A DNA stretch of 64,000 nt from Rostratula benghalensis (lineage: Eukaryota > Chordata > Aves > Charadriiformes > Rostratulidae). Positions 37,016 to 50,950 of this stretch are shown here, one piece after another; the first letter of the stretch is position 1, and each line of letters starts with the position of its first letter. The DNA is taken from the NCBI GenBank assembly GCA_013399305.1, contig VXAI01000068.1, positions 124,001 to 188,000 of the forward strand. Direction: 5' to 3'. The notes under the pieces are model-generated. The model ran no database searches and was not told the DNA's origin. It worked only from the letters and a program-made list of their open reading frames with translations. A program made the position numbers and the translations under genes.

Positions 37016-40000
37016 AAGGAGTTTTGTAAACTCAGAATTTCTCAGACTAAATCTAAGACTATCTAAAAAAATACATTTCTGTTTTTAGGCACCTAACTCT
37101 ATGGTTTTTTTTGCCCCAAAATCATGGTGATTCCTCTGAGAGCCTAAGTGAGGCTCTCAGAAAGAAGAAACTGAGGGAGTTTCTTTAGACCTCTGCTTGA
37201 AAATCTTTTGGGTTATAATTGTTTGTTCTGGACCCCAGAAAATATACCAGGGAAACAATGCAAGTACTAACAGGCTTTGGAACTTCTGTGGAGCTTGCTC
37301 TTGTTTATCTTTCTATGAATAAATATTCCTCCATGGCAGTGAATAAAGTATATATTTATTTGTTAGAAATACAAATATATTTATTGAATATATGGAGAGA
37401 TATGTAAGGTCTTATTTCTTCAACTCACGTAAATTAAGGAAGAAACTGTTTTCATAGTCATCAATCAAAGTCTTTCAGCAAACATTGTAGGTCTTTCAGA
37501 AAAGGAGTGCACAAAAATATATACCAAATGTAGACCTTGATTATTCTTTTTTTTCTTTTTTTTTTTTCCTTCCTGATCAAGGGATGTATTACCTAGTTTG
37601 TTTCCTCCCATTTTGGGTTATACTTCCAATGTTACTTTGACTATGCAGGTATGTTTGTACTAATACCACTTTGTTTTTAAAGAAAAATATTTTATCTTTT
37701 CTCTTACCGATGGATTCTGTAGCTACTTTGTAGGCAGTGTGAGTGGGAGAAACTTCTTAAACTAATATTCTTGTTCCAAGGCACACGTGAGCCACTGCCT
37801 GGAGCAAGGAGCCTTACAATTCTTGTGTTATGAAAGTAAATGGGAAAAACACTTCTGTTTAACTGTAAAATAAACTCCTTGAAATTTATTTGGATACTGG
37901 TTCACAGGCCGGGAGGTTTACTTGTGACTGTTCTTCTGATAAAAGAGAATTACCTTGAAGCAAACCTGAAACAAGCAGACTTGAGGAATAAGATTCCAAA
38001 GAACAGACTTAAAAATGAGGTGATACTTTCTCCTGGAAAGAATGGGGCCAATATTTTTCCATTGTGATCTCAGCTTCAATATCTTTCTTTTAATGTGTAA
38101 GGTAAATGCACCAGGGTAAAACCGGTGACTGTCAGAGAAAGGAACGTGAACAGCAGAAAATGAGCAAGGAGAAAAAAAAGCACTTAAAAGCAGTATTATT
38201 TTTTTAAATAAAAACTCGAAAAACAAAGACCACCAGGAGGCAGAGATAACAAAAGATGGGAGAAAGGTCCCCCAAACAGCATATTGAATTTTTTTGGCCA
38301 TAAAAGCATCCACAGGACAATAGCAGAGAGAAAGGGAAACATCACTCTTTAAGTATTTGTTGTAGTTAAGAGTTCCAGAGGCTGAGACTGTTCTTCATGG
38401 TGTGGGCTCCTCTTTTTTGAATCACCTCTAGCATGGAAAAAAGCAAAAAGCTTCTGTAGAAAAGAGCAATAATAAATGTTAAATTTAAAATACTTCCCTC
38501 CAACTCCATTGTTTACTTGCAGTCTTTATAATTGAGACGTTGAATGGCAAAGATCGGGAAAATAAATTCCCTACATTCTTTTAAAAGTGAGATAAAATTC
38601 AATAGCACAAGAATGAACCATTGTTTTTGAAACAGCAAAAGTGGGGATTAAAAAGGCCATCCCAGCTACTGATGTTCTTAATTGATCTTCTTGGATTTAG
38701 AAGGGCATCAAAAATTTCCCAGGCAAAATAGGTGAGTCCACGGTCACAAATGGAGAGCAAAACAAGCGCTGTGGGTTTGGGTCTTTGTTTTCAGCTGGAG
38801 AACAACTGCAGGTTTCATGAGGGAGAGGTTGTGACTTTTTTTTCTTTTTTACACGAGAATAGCAAGACAAAAATGGGCAGTTTGGCTCAACCCTGGATCC
38901 CTACAGGTTTTCTATTAAAATACTATGCATGTTCAAACGGCCTGTCGCTGCAGAGTGTTTGTACAGCAAACGGGCAGCTCTCAAAAAGACTGTGGGAATG
39001 TACCTACCTCCATCTTTTTTCCAGTAAAAGACAAAAAAAGAGAATACAAATTCTTCAGTCTATTAGCAACTCCCATCCTTCCTAACCTAAAATTCCTTTC
39101 TTTGGCTTAGGAAATAAGAAACAGTGTTCAGTTTCCTGTTTGCCTTAGGGCTATAAGAACCAGCATTTGTACAGTCGCAGCACTGAAAGCCCAGGTTGAT
39201 CTCAGCTGGAGTTAATGATCAAGGTAAATTAATTGAAATTAATTTGAAGTTGGTTTGTGGCAGCTGAGCTAGCACCTCTACCAGGACACTTCAGTGTGCT
39301 ATGCAAACACCTCTGTTTTGAGCTGCCTCAGGTGTTTCTACACAGCACCCTTTGAAAGTGAAAAGGGATGTCACTCACTGAGCTCAGCGGACTTTTCCAG
39401 TCTTAATATTGAAGTTAATTGTTCAAATTTCACCTAATTTCACTCCAAGTGCCTTCCATGCTCTGGGCGCAGACCCAGGACTTTTGAAAGCCTGGGAGGT
39501 AGGGAAAATCTATGGAATTACCCATTTGCAAAATGTTTTTAAAGCAGAATACCTGCGGATGCCATTGATTGCTTTACTTCGAAAGGAGATAAGAGGTTTA
39601 AGAAACTGAACATTAAAAAAAAAAATAATATGAGTGTGCGATAACTAAAATGACATCCTGCTCTGGTGGAAGTTGCTTAAGGTTAATAGGAGTTGAGCGT
39701 TGATGGAAGCTGAGAAGTACTAAAAGAAGGAACACAATTATGTGACTTTTTAGGTGCTAACCCAGAAATAGCACAAAGGCAAACTATTGAGATGAATAGG
39801 ATGCTGTTGTCAGTGCAGCAGTCTGTAAATGGAATGCTTTAAATGTATATGTTCTTCAAGTCCTTAGGACTGTATTTGGGTAAAATGTGGATATTTCAAT
39901 CTTTTCCTTTTTCAGCTGCTTTCATCAGAATAAAGTGACTTTTGTGCTTCACCAAATGCCAGAGCAAAGCAGATAGGTTCGGTAACCACAAAAACAACTT

Positions 40001-40798
40001 CTTGAAATTATAGTCAAGTAAATGAACTACTTTCTCCTGTAATCTGCCTATGAAGAGCGTAAATAATCTGATTGCATTCAACCTCACCCAGGAATCTTCT
40101 GTAGTTATCCAATATATACTTTCTTTCTTTATTTAGTCAACCATTAACTGTTGTGGCCTTTATTTTAAAAAAACACCAACAGTATCTATTATGTGCTGTC
40201 ACTTTCCTGGAAATTTTTCCCTTTTTATTTATGATGAACAATAAATGTCCCTACTCAAAAGATACTTGGATTGCAGCACTTGTTCAGAGTGGCAGAAAGC
40301 CTACCCGTTTCATAGGCATTTCTCATTCTCAGCCAGAATTACTGAACACTGATTCACTACTAGCACTTAGGAACCATGTCTTAAAATTCTTGTTGTTGGT
40401 TTGTTTTGTTTGGTTTGGGTTTTGTTTTTTTTTGTTTGTTTGTTTTTATTATTATAATAGAAAAATAATCAGTTTGATGTCATTAGTTTCACTGTTGTTC
40501 TTGAAGTGCAGGATTCTGTGTCTCTACATGCAAAGCTTAGTATAGAATTAGAGCTGAAAATACCAAGCCCATGCCAGAAAGTTCATGCAGACCAAAATGG
40601 CCCAGCTCTGTATCGCTGCTGGTGAATTGATGGGAAGGATAATATTTCTTTACTCAACACTTGGTAAAGGATTTTCTATTTTGTTTTAATCATCGTGAAA
40701 TTATAGGGACTTTTCCTGTATGCTTTTCCTGAAAAGATTTGGTTCTAGATCTGTACAAGGACTTTAGATTGTTTGCGAAATATAGATCCAGTGTTGAA
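37016..40798. other. LRP1B: Unique intronic sequence with T-rich tracts
   Basis: T-runs near 37549-37567 and a G/T-only tract at 40391-40458. A weak antisense CR1-like fragment may lie near 40490-40540. Open frames of 100-130 codons (minus 37918-38313, plus 38732-39085) show no known domain. Confidence 0.58.
40391..40458. repeat. G/T-only low-complexity tract
   Basis: TTGTTGTTGGTTTG passes into TTTGGTTTGGGTTTTG and GTTTGTTTG units, with no A or C until ATTATTATAATAG. Confidence 0.85.
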
Positions 40799-41346
40799 TA
40801 GTGCTGTTTAGTTTGGAGAAGAGGGGGCTCAGAGGAGACCCCATTGCTCTGTACAACTCCCTGAAAGGAGGTTGTAGAGAGGTGGGTGTTGGCATCGTCT
40901 CCCAGGTGAATAATGACAGGATCAGAGGAAATAGTCTGAAGTTGCAGCAGGGGAGGTTTATACTGGATATTAGGAAGAATTGCTTTACTGGGAGAGTGAT
41001 CAGGCACTGGAATGGCCTGCCCAGGGAGGTGGTGGAGTCACCATCCCTGGAGTTGTTTAAGAAATGTGTAGATGTGGCACTTGAGGGCATGATCTAGCAG
41101 CCAATATGTTGGGCTGGGTGATTTATTCTGTGGTGGGTTTTGGTTTGTTGGGGTATTTTGTTTGTTTTGGTTCTTTTTGTTCTCTTTTGTTTTGGTTTTG
41201 ATTTGTTGTGCTTTGGTGTTTGGGGCTTTTTTTGTTTGTTTTTTTGTTTGTTTGTTTGTTCTGGGTTGGGTTGGGTTTTTCTGTGTGTGTATGGTTGAAT
41301 GGATGTCAAAGTCCCTTCCAACCATGAAGATTCTGTGAAGATTCTG
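40799..41346 (+). mobile_element. CR1 LINE fragment interrupted by a G/T-rich tract
   Basis: The CR1 body runs from 40799 (TTTAGTTTGGAGAAGAGG) to 41122 (GTTGGGCTGGGTGAT). The 3' end resumes at about 41305 with TCAAAGTCCCTTCCAACC and finishes at the tail AAGATTCTGTGAAGATTCTG. The plus open frame at 40801-41097 is the ORF2 C-terminus ([20 protein letters not shown]). About 180 bases of G/T-rich sequence are inserted or expanded between the two parts. Confidence 0.92.
41123..41304. repeat. G/T-rich tract inside a CR1 3' region
   Basis: Almost no A and few C over about 180 bases, built of GTTTTGG, TTTGTTTG and GGGTTGGGTT units and ending with GTGTGTGTATGG. It produces long open frames on the minus strand rich in Lys, Asn, Gln, Thr and Pro, which are not genes. 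Confidence 0.88.
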
Positions 41347-42265
41347 GTGGGGCGCCTATATTGAATTTTCCTGTCCCTGTTGAGTCAATATATTAGGACA
41401 AGACAGTAAAAAAGTTCTAGGCAGAAACACTACCTGTATTTTGAGAGGGTAGCATGTCCTAAAGTCTAGAGTATTATATAAACCCAGCGTAATATACATC
41501 TTGTTTATAAACCCTTTGTGGGGTTGGATGTTTGAAAACACTACAACTACTCACCTGAATACATTTTTAAATCTTGATTCTTTACAGTTAAAGCCCAATA
41601 TTGGGGCAAATGGTTTTAACAGCTCTCATAAGTCCTCTTAATCACATTCTGTTGTGATTAACTGGGAATCTCTTCACTCCTGGTCCTGTTGTGGAAGTGA
41701 TTAAATACTTTCAATGAACAGTATTTATGACTGTTTAAAATAAAACCGTATCTTCATTTACCTCTTCAAAATATTTTTTACCTAATTAGTTTATCACCCC
41801 AAATTTCTAATACAGATGCATAAAACCTTTTTAAAAATAGTAAGCACAGATGTTAAGACAAATTGCGTTCTGTGTCCATTTATCTTTGCAATTTTTTATC
41901 CTTTCATATAGATTTCCATGGAACAGGTTGGATTTTGTTTTGCACTTTCATAACAAGATGTTAGTTTGAGGTTTTATTTCATTCTGAATAGATTGTAAAC
42001 CTATGATTTGAATAATGGCTTGGATCCATTGAAATCTATTGTTATACAAAACAAGAAGTTTTTTTTTCTTGTTTTGGAATAGAATTTTAAAAGATTTTTC
42101 AATGACACGCACCTCTCAGTTAGACCTTGACGAGTACCAATACAGACTGGATTATTTAATAAGCACTGTCTGAAACTCTCCTTGATGGAAGTGATTTCCT
42201 TAGTCACAACTGATCAATCTCGTGGCTTTACAATGCTATTTTAGTGAAGAGAAAGAAGACTGAGA
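41347..42265. other. LRP1B: Unique A/T-rich intronic sequence
   Basis: Nothing is recognised. Confidence 0.65.
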
Positions 42266-42418
42266 TCATAAATTCATAGAACAGTTTGGGTTGGAAGGGA
42301 CCTTTAAAGGCCAACTAGTCCAACACCCCTGCAATGAACAGGGACACCTTCAACTAGATTAGGTTGCTTAGAGCCCCGTCCAACCTGAGCTTGAATGTTT
42401 CCAGGGATGGGTCATCTA
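42266..42418 (-). mobile_element. CR1 LINE 3'-end fragment, antisense
   Basis: AATTCATAGAACAGTTTGGG, AAAGGCCAACTAGTCCAACA and TTTCCAGGGATGGGTCATCT. About 150 bp. The tail and the CCAACTAGTCCAAC block mark a CR1 subfamily distinct from the other antisense copies. Confidence 0.92.
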
Positions 42419-45400
42419 CCTTTATGAAGCACAAGATGAAGTACAAACCCTACATCCTGCTCTTTCCTCGTTTAAGCTCCTTCTCAGGAGTAGGTGGCTT
42501 TCTTCTCTCTCCTCACAGAATGCCTTGCCAAGTAGGAAAGCCTTGAGTAAGTCACGCCTGAGACTTGTAGCAGTTGCTGTTTCTCACGTTGGTGTGATCA
42601 TTCACATTTAGGCATAGCAGGTTTTGGTCAGACTTTCCACATTGCAACTGCCATTCTCTCAGTTTTATGGCGTTTTTGCTTTTAGCAGTAATGCTGCCAG
42701 CTGTGGGAAAAGATGGGAAGTGGAACATACTTTGGGTTACTATCTCCCAGTGTTGGGTAGGTGTTAGCCTCCTGGTATTACCAGTCACTTTCCAAAGTCT
42801 CTACCAGCCTCTACCAAAGTCCCTATGTTTCTGGCCTCCCTTTCCTCTTGAGACCTCTGAAGTCTTCATTTCATTGAGGATGTGGTGGAAAGCTCAAAAT
42901 ACATTATAAGCAATGAAAAGTCTAAATGTCCCACTCTGACAAACCGTGTTATTGGCTGATGAGGGAGAAAAAGTCTCTGTAACTCTCCTGGGGGACCAGA
43001 ATTCAGCAGGCAAATATTTTTTCCACTGCATCTCCTGTATTTCATATTAAATTGTCCTTCAGACTGACCAGACTTTAGTGCCCCTATTCCCTTCTCTTGG
43101 TGAGGATTCTGTCACCAGCTCAGCATGAGTTCCTGGAAATTCCAGTGTGCTGGACTACTATTTTAGTGGTAAACTACCAAATTTTGTTTCAAACAACATT
43201 ATTATAAAGAATTACATTGAAACTGAAATTTTAAAGCATCAGTTTGGACAAACCATGAGCTTCTTCTCTTTGGAATCTTGCCTGCATGGCAGCAGAAGCC
43301 TTCAGGAGGTGATGAGCAGGTAGATAAGGATCTTGTCGCTGGGTGTTGGTGTTGGATCGCAGCTGAGGTGGCCTGGCCTTGAGCTCAACGAAATCTTCTT
43401 TCAAAGGGAAGGGAGTTGAATGAGCTGGAACTTTCCCATGAACCTCATTAGTAGGCGTCCAATAATGGGGGAAGATCTGCCTTGAAAGGGATGCAGGGTG
43501 GGGACTGATTCACTAAGATTTACTGTGGTTTGTGTCTAATGTGGTGGGCTCTTTGCTTCCACCAGGCTGTTGTCTGAAGACACTTTGGGTTTTGTGTTGT
43601 GAAAAAGATACAGCCAAGGCTGAACCGTGTTAAATAACGCCTCTTTAGAGTTAGTTTGGGAGTACAATAATGGGGAGGGAAGGTTTTTATTTTGTAGCTG
43701 GTAAACACATGAAACTAATTTTCCCTTTAAATTGTAGTATCTTTCACACTGCAAAGCCTTTTAGAAGTCTCTGAGAACTACTAATTTAACACTTCCTGTA
43801 GATAATACAGGTTTGGGATATTTTTTACCAGCTTTTCTAGAATTTTATCTATATGAGTTTTGGTTCACCTGTATTTATTTCTAAGGAAATAAGGACTTAG
43901 GTATGTTTTGAGGGATGGAAACCTTACTTTGATATAGCCTACAACATACGGTAATTTTTGAGTGAAATTAAAGGCTTTCCAGGTCAGTTTATAGGTAAGG
44001 ATCAACAGTGAATCAAAAAGGACTTACAATATCTAAACAATATGAAGCCCTGTAATTTTTACCTTTAGACACAGTAAGTACTCCAACAAACTTGATTAAG
44101 TCTTTTCTAGTGTTAAATTCTGCACTTAGAACAATTAAAATTAGTTCTCATCATTTCAGTGTGACTGTATGAGAAAAAGCAAGTCACATAATGTATTTTA
44201 ATTAGCTCTGATTTACAATTATGTGTCTGTGTACAAAATAAAAGTGAATAACTTTATGATTGCAAACTACGTAGTTAAAAAATGCATGAGATGTATTTCT
44301 AAGTTACTGCAGTAAAACTGAATTAAACATATAAGATAATCTTTAAAATTAATAAGTAATAGAGATATAATAACATTTTAAAAAAAATTAAAACCTCAAA
44401 TACTTAGAACTGTTGGCCCTCTAAACTAAATCTTCATGTGGTTACAGAACACAGTTACAGATTTTAATGGTAAATTTCTACCTCAAAAATAATAAATAAA
44501 ACTTGCCTGTTGATACTAACATCATCTACTAAAAAGTCTTAATGTATTGTGAACGAGACGGAAGTTTCATTTTTTGCTATTTAAAATAAAAAAGTTAAGG
44601 TATCAGTGTAGGTGCTAGTCCTTTCTATGTTTTAAAACACTTGTGCCTTACGTTATAAATCTCATTAAACCTGGTGAAACTGTCGTCTGGGACTTCAGAA
44701 CTATTTCTGGGTTTGGATTCCAGTTCTACTAATGGAAATGTGAACTTAGTGAATGCTGTCGCTATCCGTAGACATTTCTGAGGGTGTGGGCGCGCATACA
44801 TGTTCAGAAAATGTGGGACATAGAAGGTTTTCCATCAACATTTCCAGAGCTGGTTACAGATAGGACCCAGTAAATAACTCCTACTGTTCCCTTATTTTAA
44901 TAAAATTTCTGCAGTCTAATGAAGAGCTGAGCTGGAACATGATACGAATGAATATATATAGTTGGCTGATGTATGTAAATATAGTCAAATGCATTTTTAT
45001 AATGTCTAATAGAGCTAGTGTGCTGCAGAGATTGAGATACCACGTTCTGTGTTGTATCCAGCTGTTCGTGACACCCCTGTATTTTTTGATGAAGACCATC
45101 TACATGCATTTTTTCCACTGACATTTGTACACTTTGGATATGTAAACATCTATAACCTGTTGCAAAATTGCTGGTATTAGGTACTCTAATTGTGGAAGTA
45201 ATTAACCCTTCTTTTGTTCACCTCATTATCATATTTTCTCAAACTGAGGCTCTATTAGCAGCCCATTCTGTATTGCAGATAGGCATCAAGTCGTTACAAC
45301 CGTTGACACAAGACAGCCTTGAGATATGTGACACTAATTGAGTCAAAATCCCCAAATTAAAAATAGGTTCCTGGTAACTAATGAGGAATGGCCATCTACA

Positions 45401-45566
45401 TAAGACAATATTCATTTTTTACTTCATTGATCATAAAGTATTGCTCTAGTGTGCTGTAGTAAATCACAAAAAAAAAAAAAAAATATTCATTAACAAATTT
45501 TCTGTCGTCTGCAAGTACAGAGAATATTAATTGGTTTTGCTTCCTGAAAACAGAGCTCTTTTTAAT

Positions 45567-45607
45567 TATTATTTATTTATTCTTATTTTATTTTTATTTT
45601 ATTTTTC
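45567..45607. repeat. (TTTAT/TTTTA)n low-complexity tract
   Basis: Tandem ATTT/ATTTT units over about 40 bases. Confidence 0.8.
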
Positions 45608-48600
45608 TCCTCTTCCTACAGTTGTCTTTGACAAATATTTGCAATCCATTCTCCAAAACTAACTAGGGAATATAAATTTGTAATGATTTTGCTTATATAT
45701 GGCTACAGAAAAGGACCTTCCTTTATAAACGATGCATCCTACATGCAAGAGCTGTGCAAAACTGTGGTTTAGCTTTTAATTTTTCGGGAAAGTCACAAGG
45801 AATGTAAATTCCCTCTCTCTTGTCTGTACGGCAAGTTTTACTGCACAAGTTGAAACTATGGTCATTGAGCAAGAATATAAAATACTAAAATTCACTGATA
45901 TGTGACTACATTGTACTGGGCAGTTGTGATGGAAGACTCTATAGTAGTGAGAAATATTTTATTGTTGTTTTTAATCAAATGCCATTGGCACACTGAGTTT
46001 TGTGAGAAAAGACAGAGACTTGATTGGTAAGAAGTGTTCATGCCGTGTGTATCCTCTTGTGGGTTGTTCGTTCTTGCTGCTTCCAAACACCAACCCATTT
46101 TCTCTGCAGCTAGATATTGTTATTAGTATTTTCTGACTGCAAAGAGAGGGGGTTTTTTAGATAGTTCGTGTGAGATAATGCATTTTCATCTATACTATGT
46201 AATTTTACAAGCTTACATTTTTCCATTTATGACACATTCAAATGAAAATTTTCAGGGTGAAATTGTTGAATATTTAAGAAGAATCAGAGGTTTAACAACT
46301 GTGCCAGACCCATTTCTTATATTTATATTCACAATTCCAGGGTATTATGGAATAGGGAACAGAAAAGCTTGATATACCGTATTAACATGCTAGTAGGTCA
46401 TCTATGCTTTTTTAAAGTCTCTCTCTCTGTATCTATATGCATGTATTTATAGTACTTAAAACAAAGATAGTTGTTAAGTCTGGGACAATGGAAATCAGAT
46501 AATGTCTACAAAAAAGATGAGTTTTCCAGCATCTAACGAAGCAGTAGAGAGAACAGAAGGTTTTGATTTAAGCAATAGGCAAAAATGAAGGTATTTACCG
46601 TAACTTTGGTAAAGGCCAGAATTTTGTAATCTGTTCTAAGGGATGGAAATGCCTTAGAAATGTGTGATATGTAAAGTACACTCTGTTGCCTTATTGCATA
46701 AAGATGCAGCCCAGCTGGCGCTATCAATAGAGACATTTTCACTGACATCCAAAAAAATGCAAGCGAAAAGGGGAAAAAAAAAAAAAAGTCCCATTAAAAC
46801 ATATTTTTCTGCGGGACTTCAGGTCCTTGTCGGTTCCTCTGTGAAGTACAGTTCTGTGCTGCATTAACCTCTCCTCTAAAGTAATTTTCATTCTGATACA
46901 GTGTGGCAGTCTTTAAGCACGATGTATTTATTAATTGATTTATTACATTAATCTTCTGACACAGCGTGTGAATTCTTTGGAAAAAATACTGGAACACTCC
47001 AGGCAACTCCAGTCTCGTTTCCTCTCCTCTTCTCTTCTCTTGGGCTCTGCCATCCTTCGTTCTTTGCTTTTCTTTCTCTAACTAGAGAGGCTGCAGGAAA
47101 TTAGATGGGCAGGGAAGGCTAGGTGTTCCCTTAGTGACTGTCGATTTCTTTGTCCACCTTGTTTTTAAAAAAATAAGTAATAATAATAATAATTAAAGAA
47201 ATCACATTATCATGCCATTCATTTCAAAAATGGTTAAATTTAGAGCTGTTCAGTGGAAAATTACTCCAGTCTTGTGGAACTGTTCTGTTAGGTGGGTTTT
47301 GGATGAGGAGGTGGTCTTCTCTCCCTTTGGCCGGGGGAATTTTCTATTCGAAGTAATTTTTGGATGCAAAATGTCCAAGTGCATTTAGGAATCCAGGTGG
47401 GTTTTGCTGTTACGAGCTGATTTTATTATTACAGGTTTTACTACCTCCATGGCTTTTACAGCTTTAGTGGGTCGATTTATGTTAGGCAAACGCCAGTTTT
47501 AGTTGGGGTCCCCATCCTGGTGGCTGCTCTTGCCTCGATCACATGAAGGAGTCTGTGGATTCTGACTCCAGCCCCAAGGAATTTTTGGGTTATGATCCAA
47601 AGCTGAGCTGTTTTAGAAAGATTTCCTCTACCTCTTTTCTCCCTCTTCATCAGCCTTTTTTCAAAACCAGCATCGTTTTTCTCCTTCTCTCCAGTGACTA
47701 TCAGCTACGTTACAGTAGAAAAGCTGAGTCCTGTGGCTCCTTTAATTACTTACATCCATGTAGCAAAGATGAGCAAGTGTCTGCCCCACAGAAAGCAGGG
47801 ATTGGGAGAAAAGACAGCCAAAGGGAAAGGGTTTGCTGGAGAGTCATCTCAAACTGAGCTCCTGACAGAGTCCTCATAAGGATGCAAACAATGGTCATGT
47901 TTTTATACCCAAAAAAAAAAAAAAAAAGGTATTTAAACAACGGTAGTTATCGTATAATGTTAGATTTAGACTGTCTGCTGTTTGCTTTTCTCTAGTACTT
48001 AGGAAAACACACAGAGAAAGAGGAAAAAGCAAGCAACTGTAGAGCGTCATAAGCCCAATATCCATATGCTGTGTTTTGCAACCTGGGGGTTCATGTGCAT
48101 ATAATACTGGTGCCAGTGCTAAAAGCCCATCACAGGAGTATAGAAATTGGAATTCTATGTGCAGCTACGAGGCTTGTTGAGCTTTATAGACATTCCAGCC
48201 TTTTGAGCTATTTTGTCCACAATAATACACAAAATTGGAGACTGTCCTTTGGAAGTGAATTTGAATGTGTTTCCTTTTTTTTTTGTTTTTTATTGTGAGT
48301 TTTTGACTGTGTAAATTGATATATTGTCACTTTTAGGACAGGCTAAGGTCAATGCACACCCTTGATTGGATTTGGAAAGCTTTGCTGTGGTTCTTCCCCC
48401 GGTACGAAGCCCAGTGAGCCAAAGCCTGCTCTTGAAGAGGGAGGTAGATCCCAGAGGGCTGAAGGTGTTCACATCCTCTGGCAACAAAGAGCGAGGAGAG
48501 ATGAGACACTTGGTGCTGGACACATAAGGGCTGTGGATTAGTGCAGAGAACGGATTTTCAGACTGTGGGGACTCAAAGCCATCTTTTGATTTCCAAACTT

Positions 48601-49516
48601 TCTGCATTTTCATCTTGAGTTTGTGTTTGTGCGATCTTTAGCGGTCTCACCTCTTACATTTGGCCATAAGTTATGAGGACATGCAACGAATGTATTGATT
48701 ATATTGATTCATTTCCACACTCACAGCCCTACAGGCTGCCACTGGTTTTATTCTCTCATGTGAAATATTCTGGAGACGCTGTGCTGTGTCTGTGAGGTCA
48801 GAGATTACATCTATTCTGCCAACAAACAGCACAAGACTTTGCCTGCTTTCCTCTGCTTCTCACTTGTCCACATCCTACTGTGTTCGTTATTCTCCTACTT
48901 TCATGGACAGCTGAATACCAGATTTAATTGAAGGTGACTTCAAACTTATATCCATTATTAGCCTACACAGCTGAGTAAAGCGTATGGATAAAAGTAGCAA
49001 TGAATAAGGGGTTACTTATGATACATAAATCCTTATTAAATATGAAATTCTTTCTTGCCATATATATAAGATAACAAAGAGTAAATCTTTTAAGTAATTT
49101 CCAGAAATTTGCCCCAGTCTTTCAAAGTCCTGATATTAAAAGTGTGCATCTTGTCTGTATGAAAAAATTACTTTTTAAAGCAGTTATGATACCATGGGAT
49201 ACCATGTGTGTTTAGTTTACACTTTACACATTAAACTGTAACTACATAAATTAATATGTAGTATTCAACCTCTTGAAAGTTTTCAAACATTTAGCATAAA
49301 AAGAATTACTCATGGAAGTGTCTTTTTTCCTATTAATCTCTAATTTTCTCACAAAAGCAGCCTCTTCTAATGGCCACACTTTTGCCCTAAACCTTAAATG
49401 TCATGAAGGTACAGTCTGTCTTGGCAGAGTCAGAAACACTACTTTAAGATGTTGGGATTTCAAGTTTTATAAAAGATAAACACTTTTAAAACCCCTGGTT
49501 ATCAATAATGAACTGG

Positions 49517-49556
49517 AAAAAAAAAAAACAACCAAAACCAAAAAAAACCCCAAACG
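49517..49556. repeat. A/C-only tract
   Basis: Poly-A passing into CAACCAAAACC and AAAACCCCAAAC units. Confidence 0.8.
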
Positions 49557-50875
49557 CTTTAGAAAGCTACATGTGAGGATGATTTCTCACACTTTTAAAA
49601 CTATATCAGATATTTGATGTTTCTTTGGCTGCACGTGGCAGGTTGTTTCGTGTTGTAAAGACCTATGTTAAAGAAATAACAATTTTTAAATTGTTAAAGA
49701 AGAAACAAGTTTTTCATTTGATTACTCAATCTGAAATATCCTATTACCAAGCTCTGAGCCCACGGGGGTTCCAGCAATGCTAAGGAGGGGAGTTAATGGG
49801 GACAAACAGGTCCCACAGTCTCAAAGTGTGTTGGGTGAGCTATGTACTGTATTGTACCACAGTGGAGTATTTCCATTTAAGCCCATGTTTATCCAGAGAG
49901 ATCCTGAAAGTTGTGTGGATTGTTCCTTCTTCAACTTTGGGCTGTTTTGGTTTATCTATAGTCATTAATCAACTTAATTTGACAAAACCACAGAGAAGAC
50001 CTAGGTCACTGCTATCCCAAAACTTCTCAAGAGGAATCTGTGCTTCAGTCAGAATAGTAAAAGATATTTTTTTACAATTTGCATCAAAGTTATCAATTTT
50101 AGCTTTGGGTCAGATTCCATCCACTGCTGTGTTGGTGCTTTTTTAACTGGAAAGGTACAGCATACCTTCTCCAGTGTTCCCACCTAGAATTGAATTCAGG
50201 TTTTGATCAGGGTAACTATTCACTGTGGAGATGGTTGACTCTATAAAGACACTGAGGAGAGCAGGATGGATCTGTAAGTCACTGATGGATGACACAAACA
50301 GGAATTTTAAATTTTGGTAGAATTGTTTCTTCTGGCTGACGACAGCCCAGGATTAAAGCTGCTAGAAAATTACTGGTCTTGAAGTAAATTGGATGCAGGG
50401 ATGTAAAAGGGCTGCTTAGTCTCTTATTTACCTCACTGACCTGGGAAGCTGAAAGAAAAAAACACTTTGGAAAAACTTTGCTGAGAAAGACAAAGGTGAA
50501 AAAAACCCCAAAACCTCAGAAGTAGCAGCTTTGATGCTTTTTTTGGTAACGGTTGTCAAATACGAGCATCTCTAAAAGAGTTTGCAGTAAGTGAGAGTGT
50601 GCGTTTTACTGTAATTTTGTAACTTTTTGTGGACCTTGAATTTGTGCATGAACACCCTAGCACGTCTCCCTTTTTTTTTTTTTTTGCTATCTCTACAGTT
50701 TTTGCAAATATCTTTTATTCCTACTTTGCAACTCCTTAGTAAACTTAGCACACAGAGCTGTACCTTAATTTACATTAGATTAGGGGGAATCTTTCTAGAA
50801 TAAGGAAATATCAGTAATGAAATAGTATTCTTTCATAATTTATGCTCAAAACCACTAGTATGTTGCTTATGATAT

Positions 50876-50950
50876 AAAAAACCCCAACCAAACAAAAAAA
50901 AAAAAACAAACCAAAACAAAAACCTACCAAACAAACAAATAAAAAAAACC
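50876..50950. repeat. A/C-only tract
   Basis: AAAAACCCCAACCAAAC, poly-A, ACAAACCAAAACAAAAACC and CAAACAAACAAAT units over about 75 bases with only two T. Confidence 0.85.

Noticed and set aside
36453..37029. Plus-strand frames of 140-167 codons
   Set aside because: They are antisense to a minus-strand CR1 copy whose real frame encodes ORF2 remnants.
41038..41325. Minus-strand frames rich in Lys, Gln, Asn, Thr and Pro
   Set aside because: They are the complement of the G/T-only tract; the composition explains the lack of stops.
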